Assembly (NCBI RefSeq): GCF_028476545.1
Contig: NW_026733072.1
Span: 62,001-126,000 of the forward strand
Length of the DNA stretch: 64,000 nt
Direction of reading: 5' to 3'
DNA from: Physella acuta
Taxonomy: Eukaryota; Mollusca; Gastropoda; Physidae
Numbering within the stretch: position 1 is the first letter of the stretch; the number at the start of each line of letters is the position of its first letter. Below are positions 21,401 through 59,765 of the stretch, one piece after another. A model generated the notes under the pieces. That model saw only the letters and a program-made list of their open reading frames with translations, ran no database searches and was not told the DNA's origin. The position numbers were made by a program, and so were the translations under genes.

Positions 21401-24026
21401 AAGAAACCAAAGAAAGCCAAACTTCTGTCTTCACCTGCCCAGGCAGCCTCACTGACGGAAGGTGAAGGTGAGTAAATACATTGAGATTGTCTAAACATTG
21501 ATAATATGGGAGGTTGTGGCCTAGCGGTAGAGAGCTAGACTGCTAACCTGAGAGTCTCGAGTTTGAATCAGGGTTCAAATCAGTGGAACGTTCTTGAGTC
21601 CACCTAGCTCTGATGGGTACCTAACCTATGTTAGGGAAAACAAAAGCGGCTGGGCATAGTGCTGACCACACTATCCCTTCATATGCCGTGGTCAATGAAT
21701 CAGATGAACTCTGCTTCATCTGCCTCATGTGTCTTGGGCACAAACGGGATTAAGAAGTGAAGAACCATTGATAATGATGTTTATTTATACTAGTTGATTT
21801 GTTTTTCTCTAACTGGAAATGGGTATATAATTTTAAAACTTTAGCTTATTGTAGCTATTTTATCTTTATGTTAGTTAAATTATCTAAGAATAGGTGTTTA
21901 AGGTATGCTTGTTTATCCCTGAAGTAGACAATATTTATATGATAAACATGAATACTTAGAAGGTTGGACTAAACTAACACTTGATGTGTAGTCAGTTTTT
22001 TGCACCATTTTATTTTGATTAATTTTCTTTTAACCATTAATGTCCCATTCATTCTACCAAAACTCCACCCATGACGGCCCAATGTAAGGAGCATAACTCT
22101 GTATGATCAAGTGAATAGTTTCACAAAATATTTGTTTTTGTCTAAATGAAATTGAAAATTAAGATAAAAAGTACTGCTTAATGTTGGGAATAAACCTGGC
22201 TTTCCAACAGTATTAAATAGAATATATTATATTCGGTACAAGTACAGTATAAAAATAAAAAATGTCGGAGAAAATTCAAAACAGGTCATTTTCGGTAGTC
22301 AACTTTATTTATTTTTGTCTAAACAACTATGCATCGAATTTAACAGTTAAATATCAATTTGGTTATGTTTAACATATATAATTCATAAAATACATGCCTA
22401 GATACGTTTAGAGGCATTAATTTTTTTTATTTTTAATATTAAATCTACTAAAAATACGACAGATGAGTCGAAAATTTCGAGATAGAAAGAAACTATTATT
22501 TTTATCTTTCAAAAGCGCCATTGAAATTAGAAGACCGGAAAAGGATGCTGAAACCATCCGACTTCCTGTTTAGTTAAAAATTAGGATTTTTAGGCCAAAT
22601 TTTAATGAAACAAATTTAATTTTTCTATGCGTATTGTAAGCGGGCGGCAGCGGGCGTTACGGGACATTAACGGTGTCGGGCGGCAGCGGGCGTTACGGGA
22701 CATTAATGGTTAATGTATTTGAAAGACTCTGAACATTTTCCATTCCCAGATCTATTGAAAAGCTCCATGTGTTCATTATGCCAGGCAGTGTTTGCCCGGT
22801 TCACTGACCTGCTGGCCCACCACAAGGCTGTCCACAACTCGGACACCAACCACCCCCTCAGGTGTCGGGCCTGTGGGAGGACGCAGACCTCCGAGGCTGG
22901 TTTGATCTACCACCAGGTGTACGTCTGCAAGATGGTGGAGCGGCCTCACCCCTGCCATATATGTGGCCTCAAGTTCCAGAGCGAAGAGATGGTGCTGGTC
23001 CACAAGTGCAGTGGCTGTCCTCGTAAGAAGTACGCGTGTGAGTTCTGCGACCATTACCGTACAGAGTCCTCTAGCGATCTAGAAAAGCACATGCGTATTC
23101 ACACGAATGATAAGTGTTATGTTTGCAGGGTGTGTGGCTTCTCCACCGCCTGGAAAAAAAATCTGAAAGAGCATATGGTAAAGCATTTAGGCTTGAAGCC
23201 GTACGTGTGCGACTTGTGCGGGTACAGCACCTCAGATAGACATAACCTTAGGGCTCATCGCCTGAAGCACTATCAAAAAGGTGAGGGTTGTGAGAAGTGC
23301 GGGGGCGAGTGCCACTGCAAACCTCTGGCTATAAAGAAGAGGAAGATGAGCAGTGGCAGCGCTGGGGATGGCAGCAGTAGTCCTGGGTCTGCCGGGGGTA
23401 AGGAGCTGGAGTGCCCCTACCCCCAGTGCGTGTACCGCACTAAGCTGGAGTACATGATGGCCAACCATATGTTGCGGCATCAGGGTATGGCTGACCACAT
23501 GGGCAACTCTGCAAACAACACCAGCGGTGGCAGTAACAACAGTGGCGGAGGGAGTTACCCCAACAACCAGCACAGCCAGGACCAGAATAAGAGCTCGCAC
23601 CATCGGGGTCAGGGGGTCATGACCAACAGCGGTCAGTACGGAGGGGGTGGTCATCATAACGCCTCATCTCCTGCTTCCTCCATACCATCATCTTCCCTCC
23701 CTCCCACATCATCAATCCCATCATCCCAAAGCAATCCCCCAACACTGATATCCTCCCAGGGGAACCAGATCCCGCTGGAGTGGAAAGCTATCGGGCAGGG
23801 CCCACCACCTGGTGTTTGTGGAGTCCTCTCCCCACCCACCCACTTTTCAACCCTTGTTCATCACCAGCAAGGGGCCCTAACTCCCCAGTCCATGAGCGCG
23901 TGGGCATCACCCCTCTCACCCCCCACTGTACCACCAGGACTTCTGGCCAACAGAGTCAATGTTCAAATGGCCGGCCAAAACATGGTCGCCCGTCCCATGC
24001 CTGTATTCCCTAACATGCCTAACTGA
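18403..24026 (+). CDS. Zinc-finger gene B (six coding exons, 658 aa)
   Basis: Exons 18403-18530, 19576-19701, 20220-20406, 20763-20868, 21315-21467 and 22750-24026 all have GT/AG borders. Their lengths sum to 1977 nt in one frame, ending in TGA. Residues 1-42 (GAICVRKD, LDANELMEHFFGLYN) match gene A, with a phase-2 intron at the same place. Then come Gln-rich, Asn/Ser-rich and basic (RKRKKKPKKAK) segments. The last exon has about seven Cys/His units (about residues 240-477): CSLC, CRAC and CHIC degenerate types first, then three canonical C2H2 fingers in tandem (CEFC, CRVC, CDLC, the last pair linked by HLGLKPY), a Cys cluster, and a CPYPQC finger. The C-terminus is Gly/Asn/Ser then Pro-rich. 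A sequence-specific transcription factor is likely; no orthologue assigned. Confidence 0.85.
20036..20150 (-). mobile_element. SINE family 1 tail relic in gene B intron
   Basis: Short segment with AAAGTTCACCTATTTCTG and CATATAAAACAATATTGTGG motifs like the reversed SINE tail at 5.9 kb. Head not recognisable. Confidence 0.4.
21505..21760 (+). mobile_element. tRNA-derived SINE, family 1 (well preserved, intronic)
   Basis: A box TGGCCTAGCGGTAGAG and B box GAGTTTGAATCAGG, 30-40 nt apart, form a tRNA-like head. The family tail with GCTGGGCATAGTGCTGACCA and CAGATGAACTCTGCTTCATC follows. Sits in the gene B intron in sense orientation. Confidence 0.85.
22034..22709. mobile_element. TTAA-flanked non-autonomous DNA transposon in the gene B intron
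   Basis: Perfect inverted termini CCATTAATGTCCC (left) and GGGACATTAATGG (right) are each flanked by TTAA (22030-22033 and 22710-22713), the target duplication of piggyBac and Kolobok transposons. The 676-bp interior has no coding region. A 3'-subterminal duplication of a GC-rich unit (GGGCGGCAGCGGGCGTTACG, at about 22639-22709) is present. The element ends only 40 bp before the zinc-finger exon, so the branch point and polypyrimidine tract of that exon lie in this small remnant or inside the element. Confidence 0.8.
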
Positions 24027-26160
24027 CTACATCTCTAAGAAACCACGCCATTTCATATAATTATCATATGTGGTGTGTACTCATTTAAATCTTCCATTCT
24101 TTGTCATTTTTTTGTACAATTTCCTTGTAGTTAAATGTTTTCAATTACATTTTTAAAAAAAAATGAGTGTTTGTGAATAAGGTATGCATTTTTTTTTTTA
24201 TTTTGACTTTTCAAGACAAATTTTTAAAGAAACATGTTGTTTCTAAAAATGATGGTGTATCTGTATATTGAAAATGTTACTGCTTTAAAAATATAATCAC
24301 AAATGTGTGCTTAAGTTCATTGAATAATTAAATTTTATTTCATATTTTCTGCTTTTATACATATGAGTCTAATTGTTATAATTGAACAAGCTCTTAGAAG
24401 TTGGCAATAAGACTTCATTAAAACAAGAAATAATAATTTGCTATTTTGTAAATTAATTTTTTTAATTACTTTGGAGAATAAATGACAACTGGTTTCTGTA
24501 TTGATGCCAGTACAATTTTACAAAATTAAATTTTGTAAATGGTTTTTGTAAAGAAATATTTTGTAATTTATAAAATGAAAATACCAAAGCACCAAATACT
24601 TGATTAGATTACACTGAGTTAAACACCTTTGATCCTTGGGGCTGAAGGGTGTGACAGTGTAATTGATCATTTATAAGGGAAGTTGTTTTGTTTTCGCTAT
24701 ACAATAGTGTGTGCTTTTGTATTTCTTTTTTAAAACATTAGCTCAGGTGGATGTTTTTTGACTGTTAAAAATAACTTTAATGAAAACATTACTTCAGTTG
24801 TGAAGAGTTCTTTTAAGATTTTATTTTAATTTTTTTTTAAGATGTTGGCCTATATTGAATGACATGCAGGTTTGATAACTGTCCATATACAGAATGATCT
24901 GTAAAAGAAATTTTGTGTTGGTTCTATCCCTTGAGTTCTCTGTAACAAGTCATCAGCAATAAAAGCTTTGTTTTTTATTAATTCTAATGTGGACATAATT
25001 TAGTGAACCTGCACATCAAATATATATTGTCAGCATTGCTTTTGTTTAATGTCTCATTTAACATTTAATACTGTTTCAGGATACATTTGTCCATTGCAAA
25101 AAAAAAAAACTCCTCTACATTTGCATATGATTGTAGCATTTTTTATTTAATTTTACTGTTTTACAAATATCTAATTTTGGGAGAAATGATTTAATTATGA
25201 TTGTTTAATATATGTATACACATATATTTTATATTTGTATATATCTTGACATTTTTGTGTATAAACCTTATATTTGTGTAGATTTTAAAATGTTGTGGTT
25301 TGTAAAAAAAATGCAGAAAAAATGTATGATTGTTGGCCTCTGTTTTTAGCCACAGTTTTTAAATCATCCCAAAAAGATGAATAAAAGAATCTCAAAAAGT
25401 TTTTTTTTCATTTGAAAACATTTAGTCCACACCTGAATCAAAGAAAAAAGAAATTGTAAAGTTTTACATTTTTTGTTGTTGCCAACAGCTTTAGAATTTT
25501 TTTTAAGGTATTACATCGGCAGTCACATATGCATTAATTTTAGCACCTTGACAGCACATATGTACAAATGTTTATACAAACAGGTGATAAACTAATTCTA
25601 CATACAATTTGTCAGTGTTGGGCATGAAGGTAACAATCTGATAAGTACATTCATTTTGAACATGTAACAAAAACTTAATTTGATCATATTATCTTTTTAT
25701 AAAAAAAAAAAAATTGAATGTATATTTATTTGTTTTTGTAAAGCTAAAATTTTGTCTATGTAGAAAATTTTAATCTCTGCAATAAATATTCTCCAAAATT
25801 CTCAGACTTGGTTTGGTTGATTCCTAGTTAGCTGGGCGAGTGATGTTAATTTTAGTTTCATTTCTTGTGATGTGTTTTAAAACAATTTGTTTGTGGTAAA
25901 ATTTTAAGTACTAAGTTGAGACATTTTTTTTTTGGTTTTTATACGTTGTCTAATTAAATAGTCTATTTTTGTTTGTTTGTATTTGATTTACAATGCCTGT
26001 TCAGTTGTTAAATTCATATTAGCATAGAATGAGTAACCTACTGGGTTTTAAACATGATGAATGGAGTTGAAGATGCTGAAATGAAACCTTTCCTGCAAGT
26101 TCACCTTGTATCCTTGAAGGGGATTTCAATTAAGGATTCCTTGTCAACAAAAATGAGCAA
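24027..26160 (+). other. 3' UTR and flank of gene B
   Basis: AT-rich, no coding potential. AATAAA signals at 24958-24963, 25380-25385 and 25781-25786 are candidates for alternative 3' ends. Confidence 0.5.
24958..24963 (+). promoter_or_regulatory. Polyadenylation signal candidate of gene B
   Basis: AATAAA about 0.93 kb after the stop codon, followed by T-rich sequence. Later signals are listed with the 3' flank. Confidence 0.4.
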
Positions 26161-26164
26161 TATG

Positions 26165-26400
26165 ACCCGTTAATTTCGACTTCAACTTGTTTTTCCTTCT
26201 GGATTTGCTCCCATGGCATTTTCCACCCAAGAATAATCTGCGAGGTATCGGTTGCTTTTTTAAATTCGGAGTAGGCTCTCGTAGATCAGATTTCTGTTCT
26301 CATCTGCCCTGGGGTTTGAACTCTGGACCTCTGAAGTTAACATTATACTCTCAGCCCAGACCACATCGTCCTATTATAAACACATGGAGCAGCAGTAGTG
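26165..26400 (-). mobile_element. tRNA-derived SINE-like element, second family
   Basis: On the minus strand a head with TGGTCTGGGCTGAGAG and a B-box-like CAGAGTTCAAACCCC is followed by a tail that does not match family 1. Assignment rests on the promoter boxes only. Confidence 0.4.
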
Positions 26401-26779
26401 CCTGTTACCATACAGGATAGTATATCAACATTAGATTACCAGGTAACTCCACCCTAAGCTGGCTAACGCAACACCTTTTTTCAATGGTAATATTAGTTTT
26501 GAGCCTGCTGTGCAGTTATTTTGTATAATACTTATATCCTTGTATAAGACAAATGTAATTTTTTTAGACAATTGGCTAAATGTAAATGTCTTTGTCTTGA
26601 CTGTGAGCTGAGTTTAACAATTAATAAAAAATTTAATTAATATAAAACCTAAATAATAATGAGCTGGCATGGTCAAAGCCTGGAGACGGAGTCTTCTTGG
26701 TAAACAGCAAAAGTGGCAGTGGACAAAATGGAAGGTTATGGTTGAGGCCCTATGCTCCACAAGGAGTAAAGAGCATTAA

Positions 26780-27058
26780 GTCAAGTCATTGTCAGAGGAT
26801 GAAGCATGACAGATAACCTGAACGTTGAGATGGATCTTGGGTTTGAGTCCATGGTGCGTTCTTGAGCCCACCCAGTTCAGCTGGGTACCTGACTCACATT
26901 GGAGAAAAAAAGCACTAAAGTACTTGGGCATAATACTGACCACACTTTCCCTTCATATGCTACCCATTCTGAACCAAGTTGAAAAGTGTAACTTTCACTA
27001 CATTACTACATTATTATTGATGAGAAATAAATAGATAAATATTAAAGAAAGAAAAAAA
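26780..27058 (+). mobile_element. tRNA-derived SINE, family 1, with A-rich tail
   Basis: Contains GGGTTTGAGTCCATGGTGCG, GAGCCCACCCAGTTCAGCTG and CATAATACTGACCACAC, all diagnostic of the family, then AATAAATAGATAAAT and an A-run. Confidence 0.7.
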
Positions 27059-28741
27059 AACCTGTTTTTAAAAATGTGTTTATTACTTTCATCATAGTAT
27101 GTTTAAAAATGTCTGAACTTAGTCTATATCACACCACATAGTGTCCACATCTACTGACAGACAAGCAGACTGGTAGATTTACAAGCTAAGTCTGGTTTCA
27201 TAATACACAATTCTGATTAAAAATGGTAATCAACTGACAGAATACACATGTTAATAAATTAGAAACTTAAATCCTGAACAAGAGAATTTTCTGTTTGTAA
27301 AAACAACCAACAGGATTTAATTTAATTTAATTTTTTGATCAAGTAGATTCTGTTTTTATAAAAAAAAAAACTTTTGCATTTAAAAATTGTTTCATATTTA
27401 CATTTGATTCAACTTTTAAAACTGTAGCCTAACAGATGAAATAGATTCGATCACAGAGCAAACGGTTACAGAGATGGAATGATATGCTATCCTCGCTCTT
27501 CTTATAGTTTGTTGATATTTCCCTCCAATGGCATTATACATACATTTAAAAACAATAATTAATGGACATTAGTATATAAGTAATGCTGTACAAATAAAAA
27601 GCAAAATCTTCAGGTTTAAACTAAAGATCAGACTTAAAAATTGAGGAAAATTATGTTGAACTGTAAAAAGTAGTTTTAGAACAAATATTTTTTTGCTCAA
27701 ACTAGATCTATACATTTCTTGGGTAAACCTACACATTTTGGTGTAAAAAAACACCACAGGAATAATTTATTCAGTCATATATAGGCAATATAATACATGA
27801 CTTGATCATTGATTTTAAGCTAAATGAAGAATGATAAAAAATGAAGATGGTCCACAGATTTTATGAAGTCAGCAGCATTTTTACAATTATTACTAGGAAA
27901 TAACTACCCTTTAATGAAACAATGCCAGGTTTTTAAAAACTTCATGTCTAAAGTTGTAAATGGTAGTCTAACTAAATCTTATAATTTAAGATTAATTAAC
28001 TTATAAAATGGTTTGTTTAAAAAATGAAAATAAACCATAAGCAGTTTTGAAAAGGGGACATAATTGGAAATGTAATCTAATGGTTGGGTTTTATTCCCTA
28101 GTGGCGTATTCTCATCCCTATATAACATAAAAAAGTAGAAGTGGAAATAAAGTTAGATAACTCCGAAATGTAAGGTGTAGCCACTGAATAAATTATACAA
28201 ATTTTCTAGGACTAAGCCTTATAAATGTTTTTTTTTAAAAACTAAATAACCTAGAAATATACAGATTCTTTAGGATTAAAAATACCGACCTACACTATAA
28301 AGTACTTTAAGGCTTACTGGCTAATTGCATGTTCACACTTTTAAAATCAGTAAGAAATGTTTTAACTTGACTAAATTAAATATTCTTATTTAATAGATTA
28401 CATTTTAAATCAAGGAATCTTCTTAGTTTTTGGATTAAATTTTGTTTTAGTTGGGAAGGTACTATATAATGGTTTACAAATGTAAATATTTCAATTGGTA
28501 CTGTCAAGCATACCCTTTGACAGATAGAAAGTGCTGCTTCACATATACTAATGAAAGCTTTGGTTTTGATTTGTTTCATTTTGATCAATACAAAAAAAAA
28601 AAACATGTTCAAAATAACTTTTAGGGCATGAGCAAGTGCTTGTAGGTTATCAACATACAAGGAAATACAAAGACAAAGCAATGGATGATTCAGTAGTTAT
28701 TAGATAAACACTGGGCACTCTAGAACATCACACATCCTGGT

Positions 28742-28990
28742 CAGTGGTGGATCATGGGGGAGGCTGACTGGGCTTCAGGAAAGGGCCTCCAAATTTAGGG
28801 TAACCCAAAATGTTGTTGCTTAGCTATACAATTACTTAAGTAAAATCTGTGATATACTAATCACAAAATCCCCAAATCGTATGTGCACTAAAATGTTTTT
28901 TTTTAATGAATTAATATAATATAAATAAACCTTGTAATACAATCGTCACAAGGGGCCTTAATGACTACAGTCTGGGGTCCCATGACACAA
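28742..28990. mobile_element. hAT-like MITE relic
   Basis: Starts CAGTGGTGGATCATGGGGG, like CAGTGGCGGATCC termini of common hAT MITEs. An ATCCTGGT direct repeat occurs at 28734-28741 and 28991-28998. The right terminus is a poor match, so the borders are uncertain. Confidence 0.35.
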
Positions 28991-29049
28991 ATCCTGGTCA
29001 CAGAATTCTCATTTAACACAAGATCTCATTAGAACAATCATAAAAGTGA

Positions 29050-29335
29050 GTTATATACCAATTGTTACTTCTCTTTGAAAATCAGGATTACTTTTTATAT
29101 CTTTCAATAAAAGGAACAAACTAAACTATTGTTGAATATGATAAAAATAAGTTAAATACTCAATGTTACTACTCTTTGAAACCAGGATTACTTATTCTAT
29201 CTTTCAATAAAAGGAACAAACTGTGGTTGAATATGATAAAAATAAGTTAAATACTCAATGTTACTACTCTTTGAAACCAGGATTACTTATTCTATCTTTC
29301 AATAAAAGCAACAAACTTGATGGTTGAATATAAGA
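29050..29335. repeat. Three tandem copies of a 95-107 bp unit
   Basis: Unit contains TTGAAACCAGGATTACTTAT and GAATATGATAAAAATAAG. Copies 2 and 3 are nearly identical. Confidence 0.85.
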
Positions 29336-30639
29336 ATACACATCCTGCACCTTCAACATTACCTGAGCCATTTCCTTTATATTAGTTTACACAGTGCAAA
29401 CAGTACTGCCATTTTATTACAACCTTTAGTACCAGAAGTTGACGATAATCCTAAAATAAACTTAATTGCATGTTGGCTTACATATAAATTACACTGATAT
29501 TTTAATATAAGGAATAAATATAAAAAAACACTATAGGTGTGATTGAAAGATGTGATTTATTTTGTTATATTCTAGATAATCCATCAAGGACATGAAGACA
29601 ATTGGATGATAAAATATATTTTTACACAGCGATGTTGATATTACATACAACTGGAATGGCTTAAAATTGTTTTTGTTTTTACTCATGTCATTGCTATACA
29701 GGACATTTGTCTATTCAAGTATAAACTAAAGACTTATCCATGTTTTAAAATTGTTAAAAATGTTTTAAAATTTAAGGGGTATAATATTGAAAAAAAATAA
29801 AACCCTCTCAATTAATGACTTAAGTAAGGTAAAAATAACCAGTTAAAATAAATTAATACAATATTCCAAGAGTATGATTAGTATGATTTTAGTTAAAATA
29901 TTAATGTAGAAAGTAAATGAAGCCACAAATGACATTTCTACAAAAATGTTGTTTGGGAATTAAAAATTAAAACCAGACTGTTTAAAAAAGGTTTCCATAA
30001 AACAATTTTGTTTAAATATTTTAAACATTTCAAAGATTTAAACTTAAATCCTTAAAAATAAATCATTCACATAAATATATGCAGCGCCACTGGTTAATAA
30101 TCAAGTAAAAAGTTATTTAGCATAAAATTAAAACATGGAAAACATTTGATAGTACCGAGCGACAATAAAACTTATTTTAAAAATAACGAATGCGGAGTCG
30201 AGAAAAAATGCTGGAAGCAATGCTAGGATATCACAATCAAAGTTGAAGACAGGGAAATGTGTGAAACAATTTACACAAAACATGAATTGAAAATTGAAAC
30301 AACTTTTAAAAAAAGTGTTCCGCTGTAGCTCTATTCTACATGCAAGTAAGCAAATAAATACAGGATAGAACAGATGGCTTCACTTTTTAAAAGAATAAAT
30401 GCCTTTCAGGCATACCCGGGGTTAAGTTAATCACACTTTCAAATACAAACTTGACAAACAACATTAATCTAGTAAGACAATCATTTGATTAGTTTAAAAT
30501 GCATGCTAGAGTTTATACATTTTTTTCCAAAATTTTTTTTTTCTTGATCTAAAACAGAAGATCACTACCCAGATGAACAGCAAGCAGATTGATGACAACT
30601 GGGCAGGTCCAGGGGACTATTGATAATAGACCACTGTAC

Positions 30640-30790
30640 CACAAGCCATTAATAACAAACCATTAATGACAAGCCATCACATGACAAATTATTAATAAAA
30701 AGCCATTAATGATAAGTCATTAATGATAATCCATTAATGACAAGCCATCAATGACTAACCATTAATAACAAACCATCAATGCTAGCCCAT
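30640..30790. repeat. Short-unit tandem repeat (CCATTAATGACAAG type)
   Basis: About ten imperfect 14-16 bp units varying around CCATTAATGACAAG. Confidence 0.75.
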
Positions 30791-30904
30791 AGAAATCAAA
30801 CCACAGCCCAAATAACACTGTCTGCTTTTACTACACAAAACTAAAAAGTACAGAACTGAAAGTCACTGGGTTTCACAAGTAATTATTTTTCAGAAGAAAC
30901 CTAT

Positions 30905-31170
30905 AAAAAATTCATAAAAAACGTTTTAATAACAAGCTTTTATGTAATGATGCACTAAAAAGTAGAAAATAAATTATAGACTACTATTTAAATAACTATA
31001 AAGAAAAGCGTGGGTCACTTTAGTATCTATTGGATACCTTTACTAATGTTAAGGAAGACACCCACGCTTTTCTTTATAGTTATTTAAATAGTAGTCTATA
31101 ATTTATTTTCTACTTTTTAGTGCATCATTACATAAAAGCTTGTTATTAAAACGTTTTTTATGAATTTTTT
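30905..31170. repeat. Perfect 111-bp inverted repeat with 44-bp loop
   Basis: Arms 30905-31015 and 31060-31170 are exact reverse complements over 111 bp. The left arm ends AAGAAAAGCGTGGGT and the right begins ACCCACGCTTTTCTT. No coding region; no clear target duplication. In RNA it would fold into an uninterrupted 111-bp duplex. Confidence 0.9.
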
Positions 31171-31214
31171 TTTCAGTACTTTACATGTTTTATCTACAAT
31201 AGAGTTACATGACT

Positions 31215-31269
31215 AAAAACCATTGCGCGCCTACTGAATATCACGTTCAGTAGGCGCGCAATGGTTTTT
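31215..31269. repeat. Perfect 24-bp inverted repeat with 7-bp loop
   Basis: Arms CATTGCGCGCCTACTGAA and TTCAGTAGGCGCGCAATG (core shown) are perfect complements extending to 24 bp at 31215-31238 and 31246-31269. Confidence 0.9.
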
Positions 31270-32409
31270 GAACGCAGCCATTACGTGGTCGTGATGGCGC
31301 AGCTATTGATGACGCGTGTGGTGTGGTTGGCTAGACATGCCTACTAATTCGGTCCAAATTTTAATTAATTAATAAAAAATTAATTAGGCATCCAATTAAG
31401 TCAAATTTAGTTTCAGATTGCATTGTCTTCATGTCTTGACCCACGTGCCAACTGTGAATCGTATCGGTCAAGTAGAACTGTCCGAATTTTCACTCCTGCG
31501 TTTCTATCTAGACTGACGACAGACAGAATGACGAGGAAGTGAGTTAAATAAAAGCTTGTAATAAAATAGATCAGTCTGGATAAACTGAAGCCTATCAACC
31601 CATCTTCAAAATTAGACTCTCAAAATAGAACAATATTTTGTTCTAAATTAAACAAATTGACTTAAGTAAAAAAAACATTCATCAATTACAGGAACTATAA
31701 AAAATATTCACGGAATGATTACTACAAATTCTGGTTCATATTTCCAATAAATAGAAAAAAAATGTTTAAAAATCTGTCAGAATTCATATACTGATATGGT
31801 GTTGTAATCATTTAAACTGTGTACATTCTAAACTAAGTAAAGTTTTTAAAACAGTATCTGGAGAATCTCTTGAAAGTTTCCTGGCACTATCAAGTTGATA
31901 AAGTTTGCTGTAAAAAGTTTTTGATTATATATTGTGTGGTTCATATGTATTACAACTGTATGAATGATTTTAAAAATATAAATATATACAAATACACAAA
32001 AGAGTTTCAGTTTTTTCCCAGTAGATAGTTTAAATAAAAAAAGATTATTAGTGGCTATACAGAGTAAATTAAAATACCCACAACCATTTCAATTGCATTT
32101 TATATAGTATATTAAAAGCATGATATTTACCATGGGGAATTTGACCAGGTTTTGCATTCTATAATCTTACTAAGATATAACTTTAAAATAAAAATTAGCT
32201 TACAATTATTTAATTAAACCTTGTAAAAGTAATTAAGTTTAAAATTTTTGTTTTTAAAAAACAGTAATACTTGTATTTTAATACTTAATATCTAAAAAAC
32301 ATATTTTGGTTAAAAAAAATGTCGATAAAACTTTGAACTTGAGAAATTCTATTTTATGGAGTGTATCTGTTGTTTACATTATAGATTTTATTCACGCTGG
32401 GGTCTTGTG

Positions 32410-58525
<26,116 letters not shown>

Positions 58526-59454
58526 CTGTCGAGGTAGGATTAAGGTTAGTTAGCAACACTAGAGTTAGGGTTAGCTAGCAACACCAGAGTTAAGGTTAGT
58601 TAACAACACCAGAGTTAGACAGAATAGTCTAGGTTAGGAGACGGTGGTTTCATACAAGGCGTTGGGTTAAAGCAAATTTTGAGCCTATCCACCCTTCTAC
58701 CCAGTTTTTATACAACATGAATAAAATAAAACTATAGTAAACTAGACCTCAAACTATGATATTGCTGAAGAGAACATGGACCAGTTGATATCAACACCGA
58801 ACGAGTGGGGGAAGGTATGTGTGTGTGTGGGGGGGGGGGGGGGGTGGTTGATTGGTCGATCAATGAGATCATAGGTGTTAAAACAACAACTACTCCCACC
58901 AAATAGCTCATCTCGTACATTTTCTAATAGATGCACACTTTTCCCCACCACAAAAAGATTATACTTTTAACACATCTATGTAGATCAATTGCACTTATCA
59001 TCTATTACTAAATTCAGTACATTTACAATCAACGTACTGAGCCTAGTGTTTTTTCCCAGCCCAAGTTTATACCAAAGTTGAAGTTTGTGTTGAGCTAATT
59101 CTTTTGGGTTTCACCATTTAAACGGTCATTGCCTGGTTGACCTCGGATACCCCCCCCCCCCCTACACCGCCCCCTCCCACCACGTCCCGGTACCAACGCG
59201 TTCTTTACGATCGTGTTTGAGGCTTATGCAAATCAATGGTACAGTGGCATACGATCCGCTACCGACTGGGTCACGTGATGAGGGACTAGGGTGCTGCTAG
59301 GTCTGCGAGATATAGGATCGTGTTAGCACAGCCACAGTGGATTAGCGCCCTTGTCGGGAAACGATAGCCGTCTCTTTTAATACAATCAGTAGGGAACAAT
59401 CAACAATCATTTGATGAAGGTAGTAGCTGTTGTCGATTTAATTATAACAGAGAA
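58526..59454. other. Upstream intron or flank of the GAS2-like gene
   Basis: Starts with CAACACCAGAGTTAGGGTTAG repeats (58545-58620) and contains a (GT)n-G(n) tract at 58819-58852 and a C-run near 59150. No exon could be supported. Confidence 0.45.
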
Positions 59455-59765
59455 TTAACGGCCGTCCATACAATTATAACAGCGTGATATTATAACGGCC
59501 GTCCATACAATTAATACAGCGTGATATTATAACGGCCGTCCATACAATTATAACAGCGTGATATTATAACGGCCGTCCATACAATTAATACAGCGTGATA
59601 TTATAACGGCCGTCCATACAATTATTACAGCGTGATATTATAACGGCCGTCCATACAATTAATACAGCGTGATATTATAACGGCCGTCCATACAATTATT
59701 ACAGCGTGATATTATAACGGCCGTCCATACAGTTATAACAGCGTGATAATATAACGGCCGTCCTT
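59455..59765. repeat. 37-bp minisatellite, about 8 units
   Basis: Units contain the palindrome ACGGCCGT, then CCATACAATTATAACAGC and GTGATATTATA. Alternating units differ by ATAA/TAAT, a two-unit higher-order pattern. Confidence 0.95.

Larger units (their letters stand above)
27059..32409. other. Tail-to-tail region between gene B and the GAS2-like gene
   Basis: No coding exons are seen on either strand. On the minus strand it is the potential 3' UTR of the GAS2-like gene: the first AATAAA (32387-32392) is only 18 nt after the stop codon, so a signal farther left is more plausible. Repeats inside are listed separately. Confidence 0.5.

Noticed and set aside
21505-21580. tRNA gene
   Set aside because: A and B boxes are present but the arms do not pair fully and a shared SINE tail follows.
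23232-23657. 141-codon minus-strand frame opposite the zinc-finger exon
   Set aside because: Antisense of a well-supported C2H2 coding exon.
59455-59765. CRISPR-like repeat arrays (also at 42.9, 55.6 and 63.9 kb)
   Set aside because: Head-to-tail minisatellites without unique spacers in a eukaryotic genome.
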